Shown: positions 24,347 through 36,031 of the stretch, one piece after another
Layout: each line of letters starts with the position of its first letter
How positions within the stretch are numbered: the first letter of the stretch is position 1
NCBI GenBank assembly: GCA_002224055.1
Contig: AZLU01000165.1
Coordinates: 1 to 64,000 of the forward strand
Source: Pezizomycotina sp. ARF18
Lineage: Eukaryota; Ascomycota
Direction: 5' to 3'
Length of the DNA stretch: 64,000 nt
Notes under the pieces: generated by a model
Told to the model about the DNA's origin: nothing
What the model saw: the letters and a program-made list of their open reading frames with translations, nothing else
Database searches by the model: none
Made by a program: the position numbers and the translations under genes

Positions 24347-24970
24347 CTCTTCTCTTCCTCTTATCAAACTTATTCCGTTCATGACATCGTCTTCCACGCA
24401 TTTTCGTCTATAAATAACTTTTAGGGTAAAACAGGCACTTCGCATTTTCATTACTGGGGCGTTTTATTTTTTATATACTTCAAAAAGCATCGGAGGACCA
24501 CTTTGATTTTTTTAGTCCTCAAGCATGGAAATACGGTTCTATAAAAACGATTAAATTTAAAGAGAGATACGTCTTCAATGGTGATCCTTAGAGGCCGAAA
24601 TCTACGTAAGCCGAAACATGAATGTTTGAATGTTTGATATACCGTAAAAACTAGCGATTAAGTATGCCTCATTAGGGTACTATAAGGCTTTGGACGGCGG
24701 TTATTTTGGTGTAGAAAAATCTAGCAAAACAACCAAATTATATATCCCTATAGACGGGTACAGCCTTGTTCGCAAGTTTTTACGGTATATAAAAACAAAT
24801 ACTATTTATTCAGACGGATGAGCGCTATTCTAATGAAGACGAAAAAGAATAAAAAAAATTGGGCGTGACCTCATGATCAGAAAATAATTCCAGCCGCCTG
24901 CCTGGCCTTGTAAATAAAATCAAAAATAAAATATGGGAAGAAAAAAAGGGGAAAGAAAAGAAACAAGAAG

Positions 24971-25005
<35 letters not shown>

Positions 25006-25381
25006 AAAACAGGAACAGGGCGACATTATTTGGAGGGATATGTATTCTTAGAAATGCAAAAGAGGGGGAAGGCATCAAAGCCCTCTTACGATGGAAAAGA
25101 AAGTACTACCAATAACGAAAATAAAAACAGAGACGTTCCTTTAACACATATCGACCTACTCCAGCAAGAAGAGAGGAAATTGGAAAATCATGGTAAAATA
25201 CAAGTCGTCAGGCAATAAAAGAGGCACAGTAAAGACCGGGTTAAGGAGATTATAAAACAACCTATGCAAGAGAAAAAGAGCAGAAGTAACGAGGTCTTCT
25301 TAGGCATACAGGTAACGTGGCACATATGAGGTATTGGTGAAGGACTAATGAAATATATAAAAAAAAAGTATTCAAGGAACT
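23694..25381. other. Intergenic, convergent NOT4 / TCO89
   Basis: Both neighbouring genes end here. The stretch has A- and T-runs at 24,314-24,345 and a long AG-rich tract (24,930-25,010) that creates artificial Lys-rich frames. It also holds the TA-flanked MITE at 24,640-24,787. No gene was recognised. Confidence 0.5.
24640..24787. mobile_element. 148-bp MITE with TA target duplication
   Basis: The left end TACCGTAAAAACTAGCG (from 24,640) and the right end CGCAAGTTTTTACGGTA (to 24,787) are inverted complements with one mismatch. Both ends are directly flanked by TA. A TA duplication with short terminal inverted repeats is the mark of Tc1/mariner/pogo-type elements. At 148 bp it has no transposase, so it is a non-autonomous derivative. 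The terminal repeats are still nearly identical, which suggests a fairly recent insertion or one not hit by RIP. No second copy was noticed in this window. Confidence 0.75.
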
Positions 25382-27483
25382 CTAGTTGCTACCAACAGCA
25401 GCAGTGGCAGCGGTAATGTTATCTCGATTCCAGACGTGTTGCAAAAGCTCCCTGACTTTTCCTTCGTCCATCCTCCCCATGCTCCTCCTCTTGCCGCAAT
25501 ACCAGAGTCGTCCTTCGATCCGCCAAGCCCCACGAAGCTCAACGTCTTCGTCATACCTCCGCTCACCCGCTATGCGTGCTCGTACCGTTCGCCGTTACTG
25601 CACTAGTGCTGCTGGCAGCTCCATCGTCCGTAGTCTTCGCAGGGTTACCGGCGACGTTCGCGCCAAGGCTTGGCTCAGGCCCATAGAGCCCGGACCAGAC
25701 CCGTCTCTTTCAAGCGGACGTCTCCCCGAAGCAGGTATTCTGTTCTGCGGCAAATTCCTTAAGCCGCGTGACCGCTTCACCGACTGGCGTCACGAACCTC
25801 CGACGTTAGCGTACTCCCTCAACACCCTTTCGATCTCCTATTCGCACCGGTAGCCGCCTTCGAGCTAGCGGCGCCGCGGTGCTGGTTGTTCGAAGGGCAA
25901 GCCGCCTATACCTGCCGTCGCGGTGACACCGTTGGCTGCCGTCGATACGTTAGTCATACTCTGCAGCGTTGACGGCTGCTTCCGCTTTCGACTGCAACCT
26001 CATAATGGGAGGATGCTCTCTGCAGTAGGAGCTTCGACTGCGTTCGGTTCGGCTGAGATTTGGTGTTGCTCCTTTGCAACCTTTTTATCTCTGAATCATT
26101 AGGGAAACTCTTCCGTCGAGCCTGTTCCTGATCGTGATATTCATTTCTCGGAGGCGTGGCAGAGGGTGTTAAGGGAAGGTTTGATGATTGATGAGAGGAT
26201 CGTTTCGCGGGAGGCGTAATCGGTGACGAAGGCGACGTTGACGACGCTCTTCCAGGAGAGTCGGAGACTATAAATCTTGACTGTACCGGCTGAGAATCGC
26301 GCCTGCCGTGGCCGTGTGTTCCTACAGATGAACTTGTAGTTGCTGATGCTTGCCCCATCGATTTTCGGCGGGGCTGTTCATGGTATGCAGTTGCGGTTTC
26401 TGCGGTGACTTGAGTGGACTGTTGTTGGGTGCTGTGCTGCTCCTTGAAAGAAGGAAATCGACTGGCGGTGGAGTTGCTGCTGTTTCTTCGCTTCCTTCGC
26501 TCGGCGATCATCGGCGTCAGATGTCGGGCTTTAGAGGAAGCATTGTTAGAAGCTTGCCCCTGCGTTCCTGGTCTAGAAGATGTTCCGTTTGTCATTTGTG
26601 AGGTATCTGGTTTCGATTTCGCCGGCGAGTTGCTATCCTTTATAGTTCCGTTTACTTTACTGTGCGGAGATTCTTGTGATTGGAGTTGACGCTGCTGTGC
26701 TTCTTTTTGCGGGGTGGGTTGCTGGCCTGATCCTGCACCTGCACCTGTTGTTGTTGCTGCTGCTGCTGCTGCCGCTGCTGCTGCTGCTGTTCTGACTTGT
26801 CATGCATAGCTTCCGTCTTGGACTGCTGCTGCTTCAGGGATGATGATAATATGCTCTCCCGATGCCCGTCCTTTGGCACCGATACGGACACACGTTCCCA
26901 CACATCCTTGCCCTGGTCTGTGGGCTCGTTTTTCACCAATTCGTCGTCGTCCACAATTTCCTCTTCGGTTTCGTCGTAGTCGTTCGTCTTCGTCTTCATT
27001 ACCGTCCCCTTGCTTCCCGTTCGTGTCCGATGTGCTTCCAGGTTCGCTGCCTAGTTCGAAATGAGCCTTCTTTTTCGCGCCGTCCGCTGCACCCTTCCAG
27101 ACTTTCCATTAGCTACCACCCTCGACCGCTTTTTCAGTTCCCCTCGCGCATATCTTGGTTGTTGTTGTTGTTTTGGTATGGTGTCCCGGAGACGTAGATT
27201 GAAGCTTTCCCGCCGCCTGTAGCTGCTGTGCCTGCCTCGCAACTTCAACCAGATCTCCGTGCGATAGATTCTTGTAATCTGCTTCGCTAGCTTGTTTAGG
27301 TTCTTTCCGTGGAGGGACTCGGCCGTGGTTGTGGCGTGCGTGGACTACGAATTGCTTCGCTTGCTTTTTAGGCGCAGATGTCGACTGAGAGTTGCCGTCC
27401 TTTTCCTCGCCATCAGAACGGGAGGAAAGCTGCACCGAGGAAGTAGACCGCCTCTGTCCGAGCGGGGGTCTGTTATTAGGCAT
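25382..27483 (-). CDS. TCO89: TORC1 subunit TCO89-like protein
   Basis: TCO89 is a fungal-specific TORC1 component at the vacuole. The ATG at 27,483 gives MPNNRPPLGQRRSTSSVQLS, then a basic Ser/His-rich N-terminus (ARHNHGRVPPRKEPK, SHGDLVEVARQAQQLQ), a conserved KAHFELGSEPGS segment before an acidic stretch (YDETEEEIVDDDEL, DVWERVSVSVP) and a poly-Gln run. A long Ser/Pro/Thr-rich disordered part follows (RRKRRNSSNSTASRFPSF, SRFIVSDSPGR), then the landmark RTQSKLLLQRASSHYE (compare RTQQKLNLQRASS in the family). The last part is RRFVTPVGEAVTRLKEFAAE and a C-terminal helix EGKVRELLQHVWNRDN, ending at a TAG at 25,382. About 650-700 residues is in line with the family. Several one-base shifts split it. 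The assignment rests on remembered family motifs. Confidence 0.72.
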
Positions 27484-27764
27484 GTGGGATTATTATTATT
27501 TATTTCCTTTTTTTTTTTCTTTAGTTGGTGACCCCCTTTGTCTTTTTTATTTTCTCGCCTTTTCGTCACTTAACGGAAGGTCTACGCTATTGGTTGCTGA
27601 GCGAGGACGGCCAAAACCAGCCTGCGAGTTTCTAATAACAGGAATGTATATGGTTAATTTTCCTCTACTTTCCCTTCCTTTTACTCCTTTCTTTTGCTAT
27701 TATTTCTCCTACACCTTGCTCGTACTGGCGCTGCTGGGGTGGTCGACGGTGGAAATAAATCGCT

Positions 27765-27800
<36 letters not shown>

Positions 27801-28296
27801 TTGTGAAACTTGGTATATAGGATCTACCTTTGGTCTCCTGCAGGACCTGATGCTTCTCTGCTTCGCAGATAATAAAATGGATAATAATGCAAACGGAACC
27901 AAGCGATCGGTTTGGTTTTTTCCTTGCAGGCTTTTCCTCCTGTTGTTATTAAAACCCTCCTCGCCGCAGAATCGATTAGGGAAGGTCCGGTAAGTATTCA
28001 AGAATTGTCGACAGAACGGCGTCCCTGTCGCGCAATAGATCCCAAAAATAATAATATCGTGCTTCGATAACGGAAAGATTCGAACGAGGAGGAAGTGTGC
28101 GTGATGCAAGAATTATGCGCCGGGATTGTGATCGATTCTGCTATGGAGGTGAGTTGTCAATTGGTCGACGAAAGTCTGGGTTTTGTGGTGGTGCTCTTGT
28201 TTTTTGCGCGAAGTGAGTGGATACTGCTGGAATGGACGTTGAGCTGTCTCGCTTTGTTTGAATCGCCTTATCCGAGGGAATAAAAATTCTTTGACA

Positions 28297-28300
28297 GAAA

Positions 28301-28368
<68 letters not shown>

Positions 28369-28388
28369 AAATAAATAAACAAACAATA
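28297..28388. repeat. (AAAT)n microsatellite
   Basis: About 22 copies of AAAT/TAAA with one irregular unit (AATAATAA) near the right end. It creates spurious Leu/Ile/Tyr-Phe-rich frames on the minus strand. No coding role. Confidence 0.9.
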
Positions 28389-30995
28389 ATGAATGATACT
28401 TAAGTAATACCAACGGTAATAGCAGTATATTTTAATAAATTCTTATTTTATTCTCAGTCAAATTGGGCACACGGCGACGATCGCTAATATTTGATAAAAA
28501 GAAAAAATACAGCGAGACTTTTTTTTATCGTGTTCCTTTCGACGCTTCGAGTAGACACTATATGCGATTTAGACCATTAAATGTTAGAAAAGGGGTTACT
28601 TGATCGAATGCGAAGGAATTGTGGACCGTTCTTTTGGATATAAGAAGAAGAACAGGGCCCATGTCGAAAATCAATAGTATTAAGTGAAAGTTCTCTGGTG
28701 GCTTTCCTCTTTTTTTTTTTTTTTTTTTTTTTCTGAAGGGCTGCAGGTGAGACGTACATTTTCCTTTTCTGAAATTAATTATCGCTTGAGACGGCAAAGC
28801 GAAAATAAGAAAGCCAATCGAGCGTCCCTGGCAGTGTAAAACGCGAGTCTGAGTGCAGTGAGATGAATTTAAAAGGCCGCGAAGAGAACAGTGTCGATGA
28901 TGGTGGTTGTTGGTGATGACTTGAATTGAAAGGAAAGGGAGAGAGAATAGAATAATAAACGATGGAGGAAGAAAAGAATAATAATGAAAAAAAAAAAAAA
29001 AAAAAAAAAAGAAGAGGCCCTTTTTTTTTCTCTCACCCTAATATTTTCTGTTATTATATTACTTATTCATTATTATTATTTTGGGTTGGAGTCGAGTCGC
29101 GGAGAGTTTTCTTATTCCCTTTCTAACAAGAAAAAAATAAAAATAAAAATAAGCACCCTTAGAAGATAAAAAGAAAATCTAAAGAAGTTTTCTTCATGAG
29201 ATTACACAGCTGGAGATACGAAGAATATTTCTACTGATACACTTCACTTCAGGTAGTGAGCTCCTCTCTTTATATAAGAATAATAATCCTTCTCGTCCAA
29301 AAAGAGCTTTCAAAACAGAAAGAACCTTCTTCTTCTTCTCACCAGTGATATTTCCCTGAAAAATCGCCTTTTTGACGGAAATACAAGATATATCGAAGTA
29401 GAAGAGAGGAGAAGAGATAGCGGAATGACTATAAGATTCCAATGAACCGTGTAATCGGGTTTATTCCAAAGTGAATAATTCTCGTATCAGGCGTGTAAGG
29501 GAGTTCCTTGTGCCACCAGCAGTATATCAACTTATCCTGCGCTCACTCACTACTACTTATCCTTTAGCTCCCAGAAAAAATTGGAAAGCCGTCTTAAACG
29601 CCAAACGGTCGTACCTTTTTGAAAATACTTATGAAAAAGGAAAAAGAAAGAAAATAATGTGTTTCGGTGTCTGCGATCTGTGTCCCCCGATATTCACGAT
29701 ATCGTAAATACAACTGCCCTTCCGTCCGATTATCTCCCCACAGGCGTATAAAGGAATTTCCGTCCACGGTTTCCGTGCCTTTGTGCAGCAAGAGAGAATT
29801 ATCGACTATTTTTGACGAATTCACCACGCGAGATCGTAGGAGCTTGTCTTACCGCACGGCCCCAAGCTCTGGAATCTGGAGACTCGACCAGCTATATTTA
29901 TCGCGAAGAGGTGCTGTATATCTTGAGCTACCCTCGAAAGCATTGCGCGAGTAAATATACCACGCGGCCACGAGAAAAGCGGCTGCTTTTTGATAAACGT
30001 GAGAGAGGACGCTTGTAATTTGTTAGGCAAATGGCGAGATTGCTGAAAGTGTTTAACATGCAAGGTTTTTTTTTTTTTTTTTTTTTTTTTAATTCTGTTC
30101 CCTTCTTTTGGTTTGAAAATGCACATTACATCGAAACCGGTCCTCCTAAAGATGACTTAACATTCAACGAGGCCTATCCATTCGTTTGTGGTCAAGAAAA
30201 GTATAAGTGAATTGGCATTCCAGCTATTCAATGAAGGGCAGGTTCGACTCTCGAAAGGCTCTGGTCTTTTTCAGGAGTATTCGTTTAAGCACTCGAATGT
30301 TGACGACTCAGTTGGTGGAAGCGATAAGTATTCTTTATAAACCATTGTCCTGAAAAGTCGAGTTGAAAAAAAAAAAAAAATAAAATAAAATAAAATAAAG
30401 AGAGGGAAATATTACCCATGTTAAACAATCAAGAAGTGCAAACATGGGTTTTATTGTCCGAGTGGACTGAGCAACAATCTCTTAAGCGTTCAAACATTGA
30501 TGATATATCATGATATCATTATAAAAATTCGGTTAGCTGGCTGAAGAATATAGGTCACCGTTCTAGTGGTGATATATAAAAAGTGAGCGGTCAAAATATA
30601 ACCCCGATTCTTATCGATGGTTCGATTGCACAAGCCACTATGGTCCCTCCCCCCATTGAGGTGTATGGCTATAACTCACGATGAATGGATGGAGCGACCA
30701 TATTTACTTTACTGGACACCTATACCGCAAATTAAATCCATCATACTTTTTGAGAGTACCTTCGCGGAACGCTGGAATTGAGTTGAAAATGAATTTGTTG
30801 GGGAAACCCCAAGACCTGCCAGAATGAGCAGGAGAGTAAATCAGACTACGACACGCTCTGCACTTCCAATGTCACGTGAGAGAGCGCTACTATATTATAT
30901 AGTATTTGCGCAGATTAACTAGATTCTCAACTTGAGAGAAAACAACATCATTGCAATTTAATGACAGGATACCCTCGCTGGGGCTCGCCATGAGG

Positions 30996-31431
30996 TGTCC
31001 GACATAAGGGAAAGAAACTTTCCTGCTGACGAATAGCCGTAGGCACGCTGAGGAGGGAGGCCCGGGAGGGGGCCCGCCCCACCCGAGTCTTGCAGTGAGA
31101 GTACACATGATTTTCACGTGACTTATAATTTGTCTCGTCTGACACGATACGCTCGCTGGGGCTCGCCATGAGGTGCCCGACTTTAGGACTAATAGCGGAA
31201 TGAAATGCTACTAAAAAGAGGTTTATAAGCTAAGGGGGGAGGGGGACCCTACCCCCTCAGACTCCCACCCAAGGTAACTCTAGCCTCGTCCTAATTACCT
31301 CGTCCTAATTAGTCACGTGCAAATTATATAGATGGTCCCGCAAATTCTGGTCAGTCTAGAACCCTCCTAAAGTCGGGCATAAGCAGTACATTTTTTTTCT
31401 GGTCGCTAATAAACCCTCCTTATGTCGGGCA
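30996..31431. mobile_element. MITE-like element, outer copy of a nested pair
   Basis: The left terminal repeat TGTCCGACATAAGG (30,996-31,009) matches the inverted complement of the right end CCTTATGTCGGGCA (31,418-31,431) with one mismatch. It belongs to the same family as the copy inside it: ends TG(C/T)CCGAC, and the preceding block CTCGCTGGGGCTCGCCATGA. Its interior is GC-richer on the left (GAGGGAGGCCCGGGAGGGGG). The inner element splits it near 31,140-31,380. No coding capacity. Confidence 0.6.
31174..31379. mobile_element. MITE-like element, inner copy of a nested pair
   Basis: Perfect 15-bp terminal inverted repeats: TGCCCGACTTTAGGA at 31,174-31,188 and TCCTAAAGTCGGGCA at 31,365-31,379, giving a 206-bp element. 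The interior aligns with the copy at 3.9-4.1 kb (ACTAATAGCGGAAT, AGTCACGTG, CAGTCTAGAAC). The 32 bp to the left (from ACACGATACGCTCGCTGG at 31,142) also match copy 1. Perfect terminal repeats suggest it is younger than the outer copy and copy 1. Confidence 0.7.
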
Positions 31432-32422
31432 TTCTGACCAACAGAATGGCCTCTTTCGACCTACCACGATTCCAGATATTGGGCTATATATATAATATAA
31501 TACGCAGAACCTAGAAGCGAATCCTTTCCACATGTTCAGGATAAAAAACCAGGGGTAGCTTTCATCCTATCTGTGCAACCTTTGTAAATAACTCAAGAAA
31601 ACTATCTTCTTAAAAAATAAAATTTCGCATTGTCCAAATGCAACATTATAGCATGACTATTTACAACCATATTCGCCATGCTGACGGACCTTGAGTGAGC
31701 AGCAATTTATTCGGATGCCAAAAGACACCTTGAAGTTATACACCTAATCTTCGTTCTCTGGAAGTTAGTCAGTCTGCTCGCACGGCTATATCGGTTATTT
31801 TTAGATGGCGCTTATATTGATTGTGTTACCCTAGGGGGTAAAACTTGTTGTGATCATTATTTGTCTTTCAAAGGCTTCTATGACGACTTCCAAGAGGCTC
31901 TCGAGTCTCTAAAAAAGCTTCGTTGTCCTTAAGTAAAACGGCGAGATGTTCTTTTGCGAACAAGGGTAGGAGAATATTGCGAATACACAAGCATATCATG
32001 CATTATTATAGCTCAACGCTTGCTACCTAACTCAGTTGTTCAGAGCCAGGATGGGTTTGCTTACTCCTGTGGTCCAGGTTCGTTTCGCCCTAGGCTCTTT
32101 TGTTCGCTTGTTTTCCTTTTCCGTGTCATGGATACAAGAGAAAAACTTTCGGAATGCGCATGGATTAACCGGGAACCGAAGCCAGGATGTTCTGTTCCAT
32201 TTATGGAATCCTTGCAAAAGTTGATTTTCTTATATCAATGTCGTGTCGGCGACAACGTTTGACGGTGAGCACGAACAAAGAAATAAACCGTTTAGAAAAA
32301 AAACGCCACGAAAAAACTGCTAATATAAACTTCGTGCCGTGTTTGATCCACACCGGGCGCCTCTGTGCTACTACTACTATTTCGCGTTTTTCTTTCCTCA
32401 ATATCTTATCATTACTTCATCG

Positions 32423-32456
<34 letters not shown>

Positions 32457-33429
32457 AGGGTCTGATTCTTTATATACAAAAAAAAGATCGACGTTGCGGC
32501 CAAAAATTTCCTCGCCTCGCAACTTATTGGCGATGTGGTGGAATGGGGAATCATACAAGGATGGTACAGATAGTGAGAAATCAACTCTTTTTTTTTTTTG
32601 CAGAGGCGCAAACGCACCGAACAGAAACTAACTGACATTAACGTTACGAAACGAGCTGCATCAATATCGAAAGAGTCTAGTGAGACTTTTATGTGAAGTT
32701 TTGCCTGAGCTGGGTTCAACTGGCGATCGACTGAAACTCACCACGCCACTACTAGTACTACTATTTTTTTTTTCCCTTCCCTGCAGCCTGCATGGGCACT
32801 TGTCTGCGTTTTTCTCTTATTCATGGTTCGCTTTGAGATGCCACAGAATGCAGAATAATGTGGGCTGTTTGGCATTTTTTTATTTCCGATCACCCAATGA
32901 ACGTCACTAAAGCACTCAGACCACAGCGGCACACGTTCATGGCTGTAAAATCGGGGGAGGACAAAGGAGAGTATCTCTTTCTCTCCCTCTCGTTGTTTCA
33001 CCAGAAAAGGCTGAGATTTCCCACAGACTCCAGCTAATGAAGCTTCGAAGTGGGATGAACTGGTTTTTATAAAAAGGCTTAAATGGAGCAAGCTTTCCCA
33101 CGTCCCAATCCTCCCATCTTGGCTCCGTCATTGCTTGCTTTGGGAAGGCGAAGAATAGAAGTATAACATTTTATTCATCTGAATCCTATTCGATCTCATT
33201 AACTACTCGAACGCCGTGCATTATACTACTACTTATATATATATATCCTCTACTATTTGAGAAGCTGCTTCTTCTTATCCATCAGGACCTTTTGCACTTC
33301 CTCTTTTTCCCGCTGATATTTTCTTCCTGTCCAACAATCCTAAGCCTTTTTATCTTATCGACTTTGTGAGGAACGAAAAGGCTTAGTATCAAACTACTTC
33401 TTAGCCCTTCGCGCTCAACGATAATAACA

Positions 33430-33984
33430 ATGAAGCTACTCTCGGCTCTATTTCTCTGCGTCGCCAGGTATGTACTGCAACATCAAAAATCTATCTATAT
33501 ACCATATACGTAACATAATCGCTAACCAAATCTCCCATCCACAGCCTCTCGCCGGGCCTCGCCTCGCTTCGTCATCGTCGCACCGACGTCAACGCTCAGC
33601 GAGATCGAACTCACCCACACCGTAACCACGATCACCTACTCCGCCGTCACAAACTCGGCGACGACGCAGCCCGCCTGCCCGTACTCCACCACCGTCACCA
33701 AGACCGTCTGCCACAGCCATTTTTTCCCTTTCTGGTGCCCCAGGCTACCGTGTATCCCGCAGGAAGTCGCGGTGTTGGTTGCGCCGCAGACGTGCAGCGG
33801 CTTGCCGGATTCGACGCAGACGGTTACGAGGACTTGCAAGTGCGGATGTCCCACTGTTACGGAGGTTGTTTTCCAGGACGGATGCGCCGGCTTCGTAAAG
33901 GAGGAAGATGCGGTGGGAAGGGAGGCTTTTCTGATTTTTCTGGGAACCATTCTTAACTTTGTTGGATCGTTCTCCGAACAATAA
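33430..33984 (+). CDS. Small Cys-rich secreted protein, possible GPI anchor
   Basis: The ATG at 33,430 gives a signal peptide MKLLSALFLCVASLSPGLA. It is interrupted by a 77-bp intron (33,468-33,544; donor GTATGT, acceptor CCACAG). After an apparent one-base shift the mature part is Thr/Ser-rich (TSTLSEIELTHTVTTITYSA, VTNSATTQPACPYSTTVTKT, then VCHSHFFPFWC). A Cys-rich block follows (TCSGLPDSTQ, RTCKCGCPTVTEVVFQDGCA). The last 22 residues are hydrophobic (EAFLIFLGTILNFVGSF then SEQ), as in a GPI-attachment signal. The whole is about 155 residues with around ten cysteines. I recognise no named family. By size and composition it could be a cell-wall protein or an effector-type secreted protein. 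It is convergent with the SAP/F-box/ankyrin gene. Confidence 0.6.
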
Positions 33985-34463
33985 ATCTCTTAATGATGTC
34001 ATAATGGATTGTATTTATTTTTCATAACATAGGCGGCATCTCATGATGTAATACGTTACTTGAAGTCACAGTAATTATTTAATAATAGCAAACGTAATAT
34101 AATAAACCAATAGTACTTCAAGCAGTCGGTCTCTGCTACTTTTTCATGGTGATAGAATACACAATATATAAAGAAAATAAAATAAATTAAAAATTATAGT
34201 GCAAAATTGCATTCAGTAGACGCTAATAGTAGCTTCATTTCAGTAATCAATCCAAGGCATCGTGACATACTAGAAAACATAGCTTCATTATCATCATTTC
34301 TTTTCGCTAAATGCTCCTCAAATATACTAGAAAGAGAAACCGTCAAATGTAATGACCGCGGTAATAATATACCTTGCTTTATGTATTTTATAGAACAAGG
34401 GCAAAAAAAAAGCAAAAAAGAACAAAAAAGAAGCAAGTGGAGATAGATATGTAAAGTAGCGTA

Positions 34464-36031
34464 CTATACAGGAATATCGTTACGGTTTTCCAATTCGCGC
34501 GGGGTATCATAAAGTCTTCGTCTCGCCCACTCCTTGTTGCTTGCCTTAAAGTTGACCGCTTGCGCCATCCACCACCTCCTCGACTCGTCTCCAGAACCCA
34601 CGGCATCCTCGAGAGCCTCTTCGATGTCGCAGATCCGGTACTCGATCGGCAGCCCGCTCCTCTTCCACCACTCGAGCACCTCGGGTTTATTATGGTACGT
34701 TGCCGCGAACAGCGCCGAGCTGTCGTACACCAACCTCAACCCGCTGTTGAGCCACCAGTTCAGCACGTCGATCCGGCCCGAGTAGCTGGCATTGTATAAG
34801 GCTTTATCGTACGTAAACGGCAAACCGGACGCTAGCCACCAGTCCAGTACGTTTACGTGGCCGTAGACGGACGCCAAATCCATTACACGCCCTACTCTGA
34901 GCGTGAGATTCGAACGATTCCACCAGTCTAAGACGTCCACATGCCCGCTGACCGACGCACCCTCGAGTGCGGCCTCGGAATAGGACATCACAAGCCCGAG
35001 AAAGCCACCAGTCGAGGACGCGTATGTGTCCGTTCCTAGAGCCGAGTCGACGGCGTTCATGCCGTAATTGCGGTATAAAACTGGCCCGGATGCGGACGAC
35101 GATGACGATAAATCGTCGAATTTTGGCAGCGTGCTGGAGTGGCTAAGCCACCAATCAAGCACAACAGGCTCGTTGTACATCGACGCCTTGTGCGGTATTG
35201 TGGTACCGCCGAGGACCGTTAAAAAATGATTCGGATCCTGCGTCCAAAAATAGGTCAACAGATCCGTGAAGCCAAAGCGGCACATTATCTTTCCCCTACA
35301 TCGCTGAATTTCAATGCCGCGGCCGCAGTCCGCTTCGTTATTGTACCTATATGTAGTTTTCCGGATGATATATTATCGAGTAAGACTCTCTCGTCGGAAT
35401 TTTCCGTTATCGTGCGCTTGACCTCTTCCACGGAACCTGTGAGGATGGCGTAGTCGATCGGGGTGGCTATCTTCTCCCAATCCGACGGACGGCGGAGATA
35501 CGTTGGTAGGCCCAACGCCATGCTTAGTTCCCAGTCCCCGAGAAAGTCCATGATAGTTGCCCACAGCTCTGACGGGAGCGAGCTCCTCAGCTTCGTAGAG
35601 GTCGGCGTAGACGCTGCCTGCGCGTTAGAAAACATTGTAGCGCCATCTTTCTTTTTCGTATGTACTGAGGACGGCGGCGGGGGTGACGGAGACGGGGCGT
35701 AAGCATAGGTTCCCGGTGACCTGTCGGGGAACTCTACCGTAATCTGACGGTGAAGTTTCGGCGGAACGACGCGGGAGGTATGGCAAACGTTGTCGCCGAA
35801 AAGGAGGATGTCATGGTCTGCAAGGCGAGAGCTGAGTTCGGTGTGAGAACCCTCAGTAGGCAAGGAACGTAAGTTGAGGAGGAGAAGGAGGTCGGAGAGG
35901 AAAGATGATTGTAGACGGATGTCAAAGAGTGCTAGGTTTCGAATTATATGAGTTAGCTTAGACAAACTATATAAACCATGATATAATGATGAACCAGAAT
36001 GCAGAACGAAGTCGATATCTCGCAAGTTCAA
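34464..36031 (-). CDS. SAP / F-box-like / ankyrin-type repeat protein
   Basis: Read from the minus strand. The N-terminal part contains a SAP-like helix pair (LNLRSLPTEGSHTELSSRLA then DHD; compare the SAP core GLPTSGTKAELIERL). A Pro/Ser linker follows, then an F-box-like segment LPSELWATIMDFLGDWELS. After SVEEVKRTITENSDERVL, one base shift at about 35,285 leads into at least six repeats with a VLxWW signature: VVLDWWLSHS, DVLDWWNRSN, NVLDWWLASG, DVLNWWLNSG, EVLEWWKRSG and the degenerate SRRWWMAQA. Units such as ALYNASYSGRIDVLNWW are ankyrin-like helix pairs. This suggests a substrate adaptor for an SCF-type ligase, possibly chromatin-bound through SAP, but that is inference. The start is the first Met of the frame at 36,031 and may be upstream or internal (35,636). 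The stop is at 34,464. Confidence 0.6.

Larger units (their letters stand above)
27484..33429. other. 6-kb stretch without a recognised gene
   Basis: The TCO89 promoter side (27.5-28.0 kb) has a run of about 32 A at 27,767-27,798. Beyond it lie an (AAAT)n satellite, poly(A)/poly(T) tracts (28,711-28,732, 28,986-29,010, 30,066-30,090, 30,366-30,380, 32,425-32,454) and the nested MITEs at 31.0-31.4 kb. Short frames at 31,954-32,262 (+) and 33,091-32,738 (-) have no recognisable content. 33,220-33,250 is TA-rich just upstream of the small secreted protein. Confidence 0.45.

Noticed and set aside
24933-25115. Lys/Glu-rich short frame
   Set aside because: Produced by A-rich low-complexity DNA; no domain and no conserved context.
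28113-28413. Leu/Ile/Tyr-rich repeat frames on the minus strand
   Set aside because: Translation of an (AAAT)n microsatellite.
30200-30270. Possible tRNA (GGTTCGACTC resembling a B box at about 30,241)
   Set aside because: No matching A box at the right distance and no acceptor-stem pairing could be made by eye.
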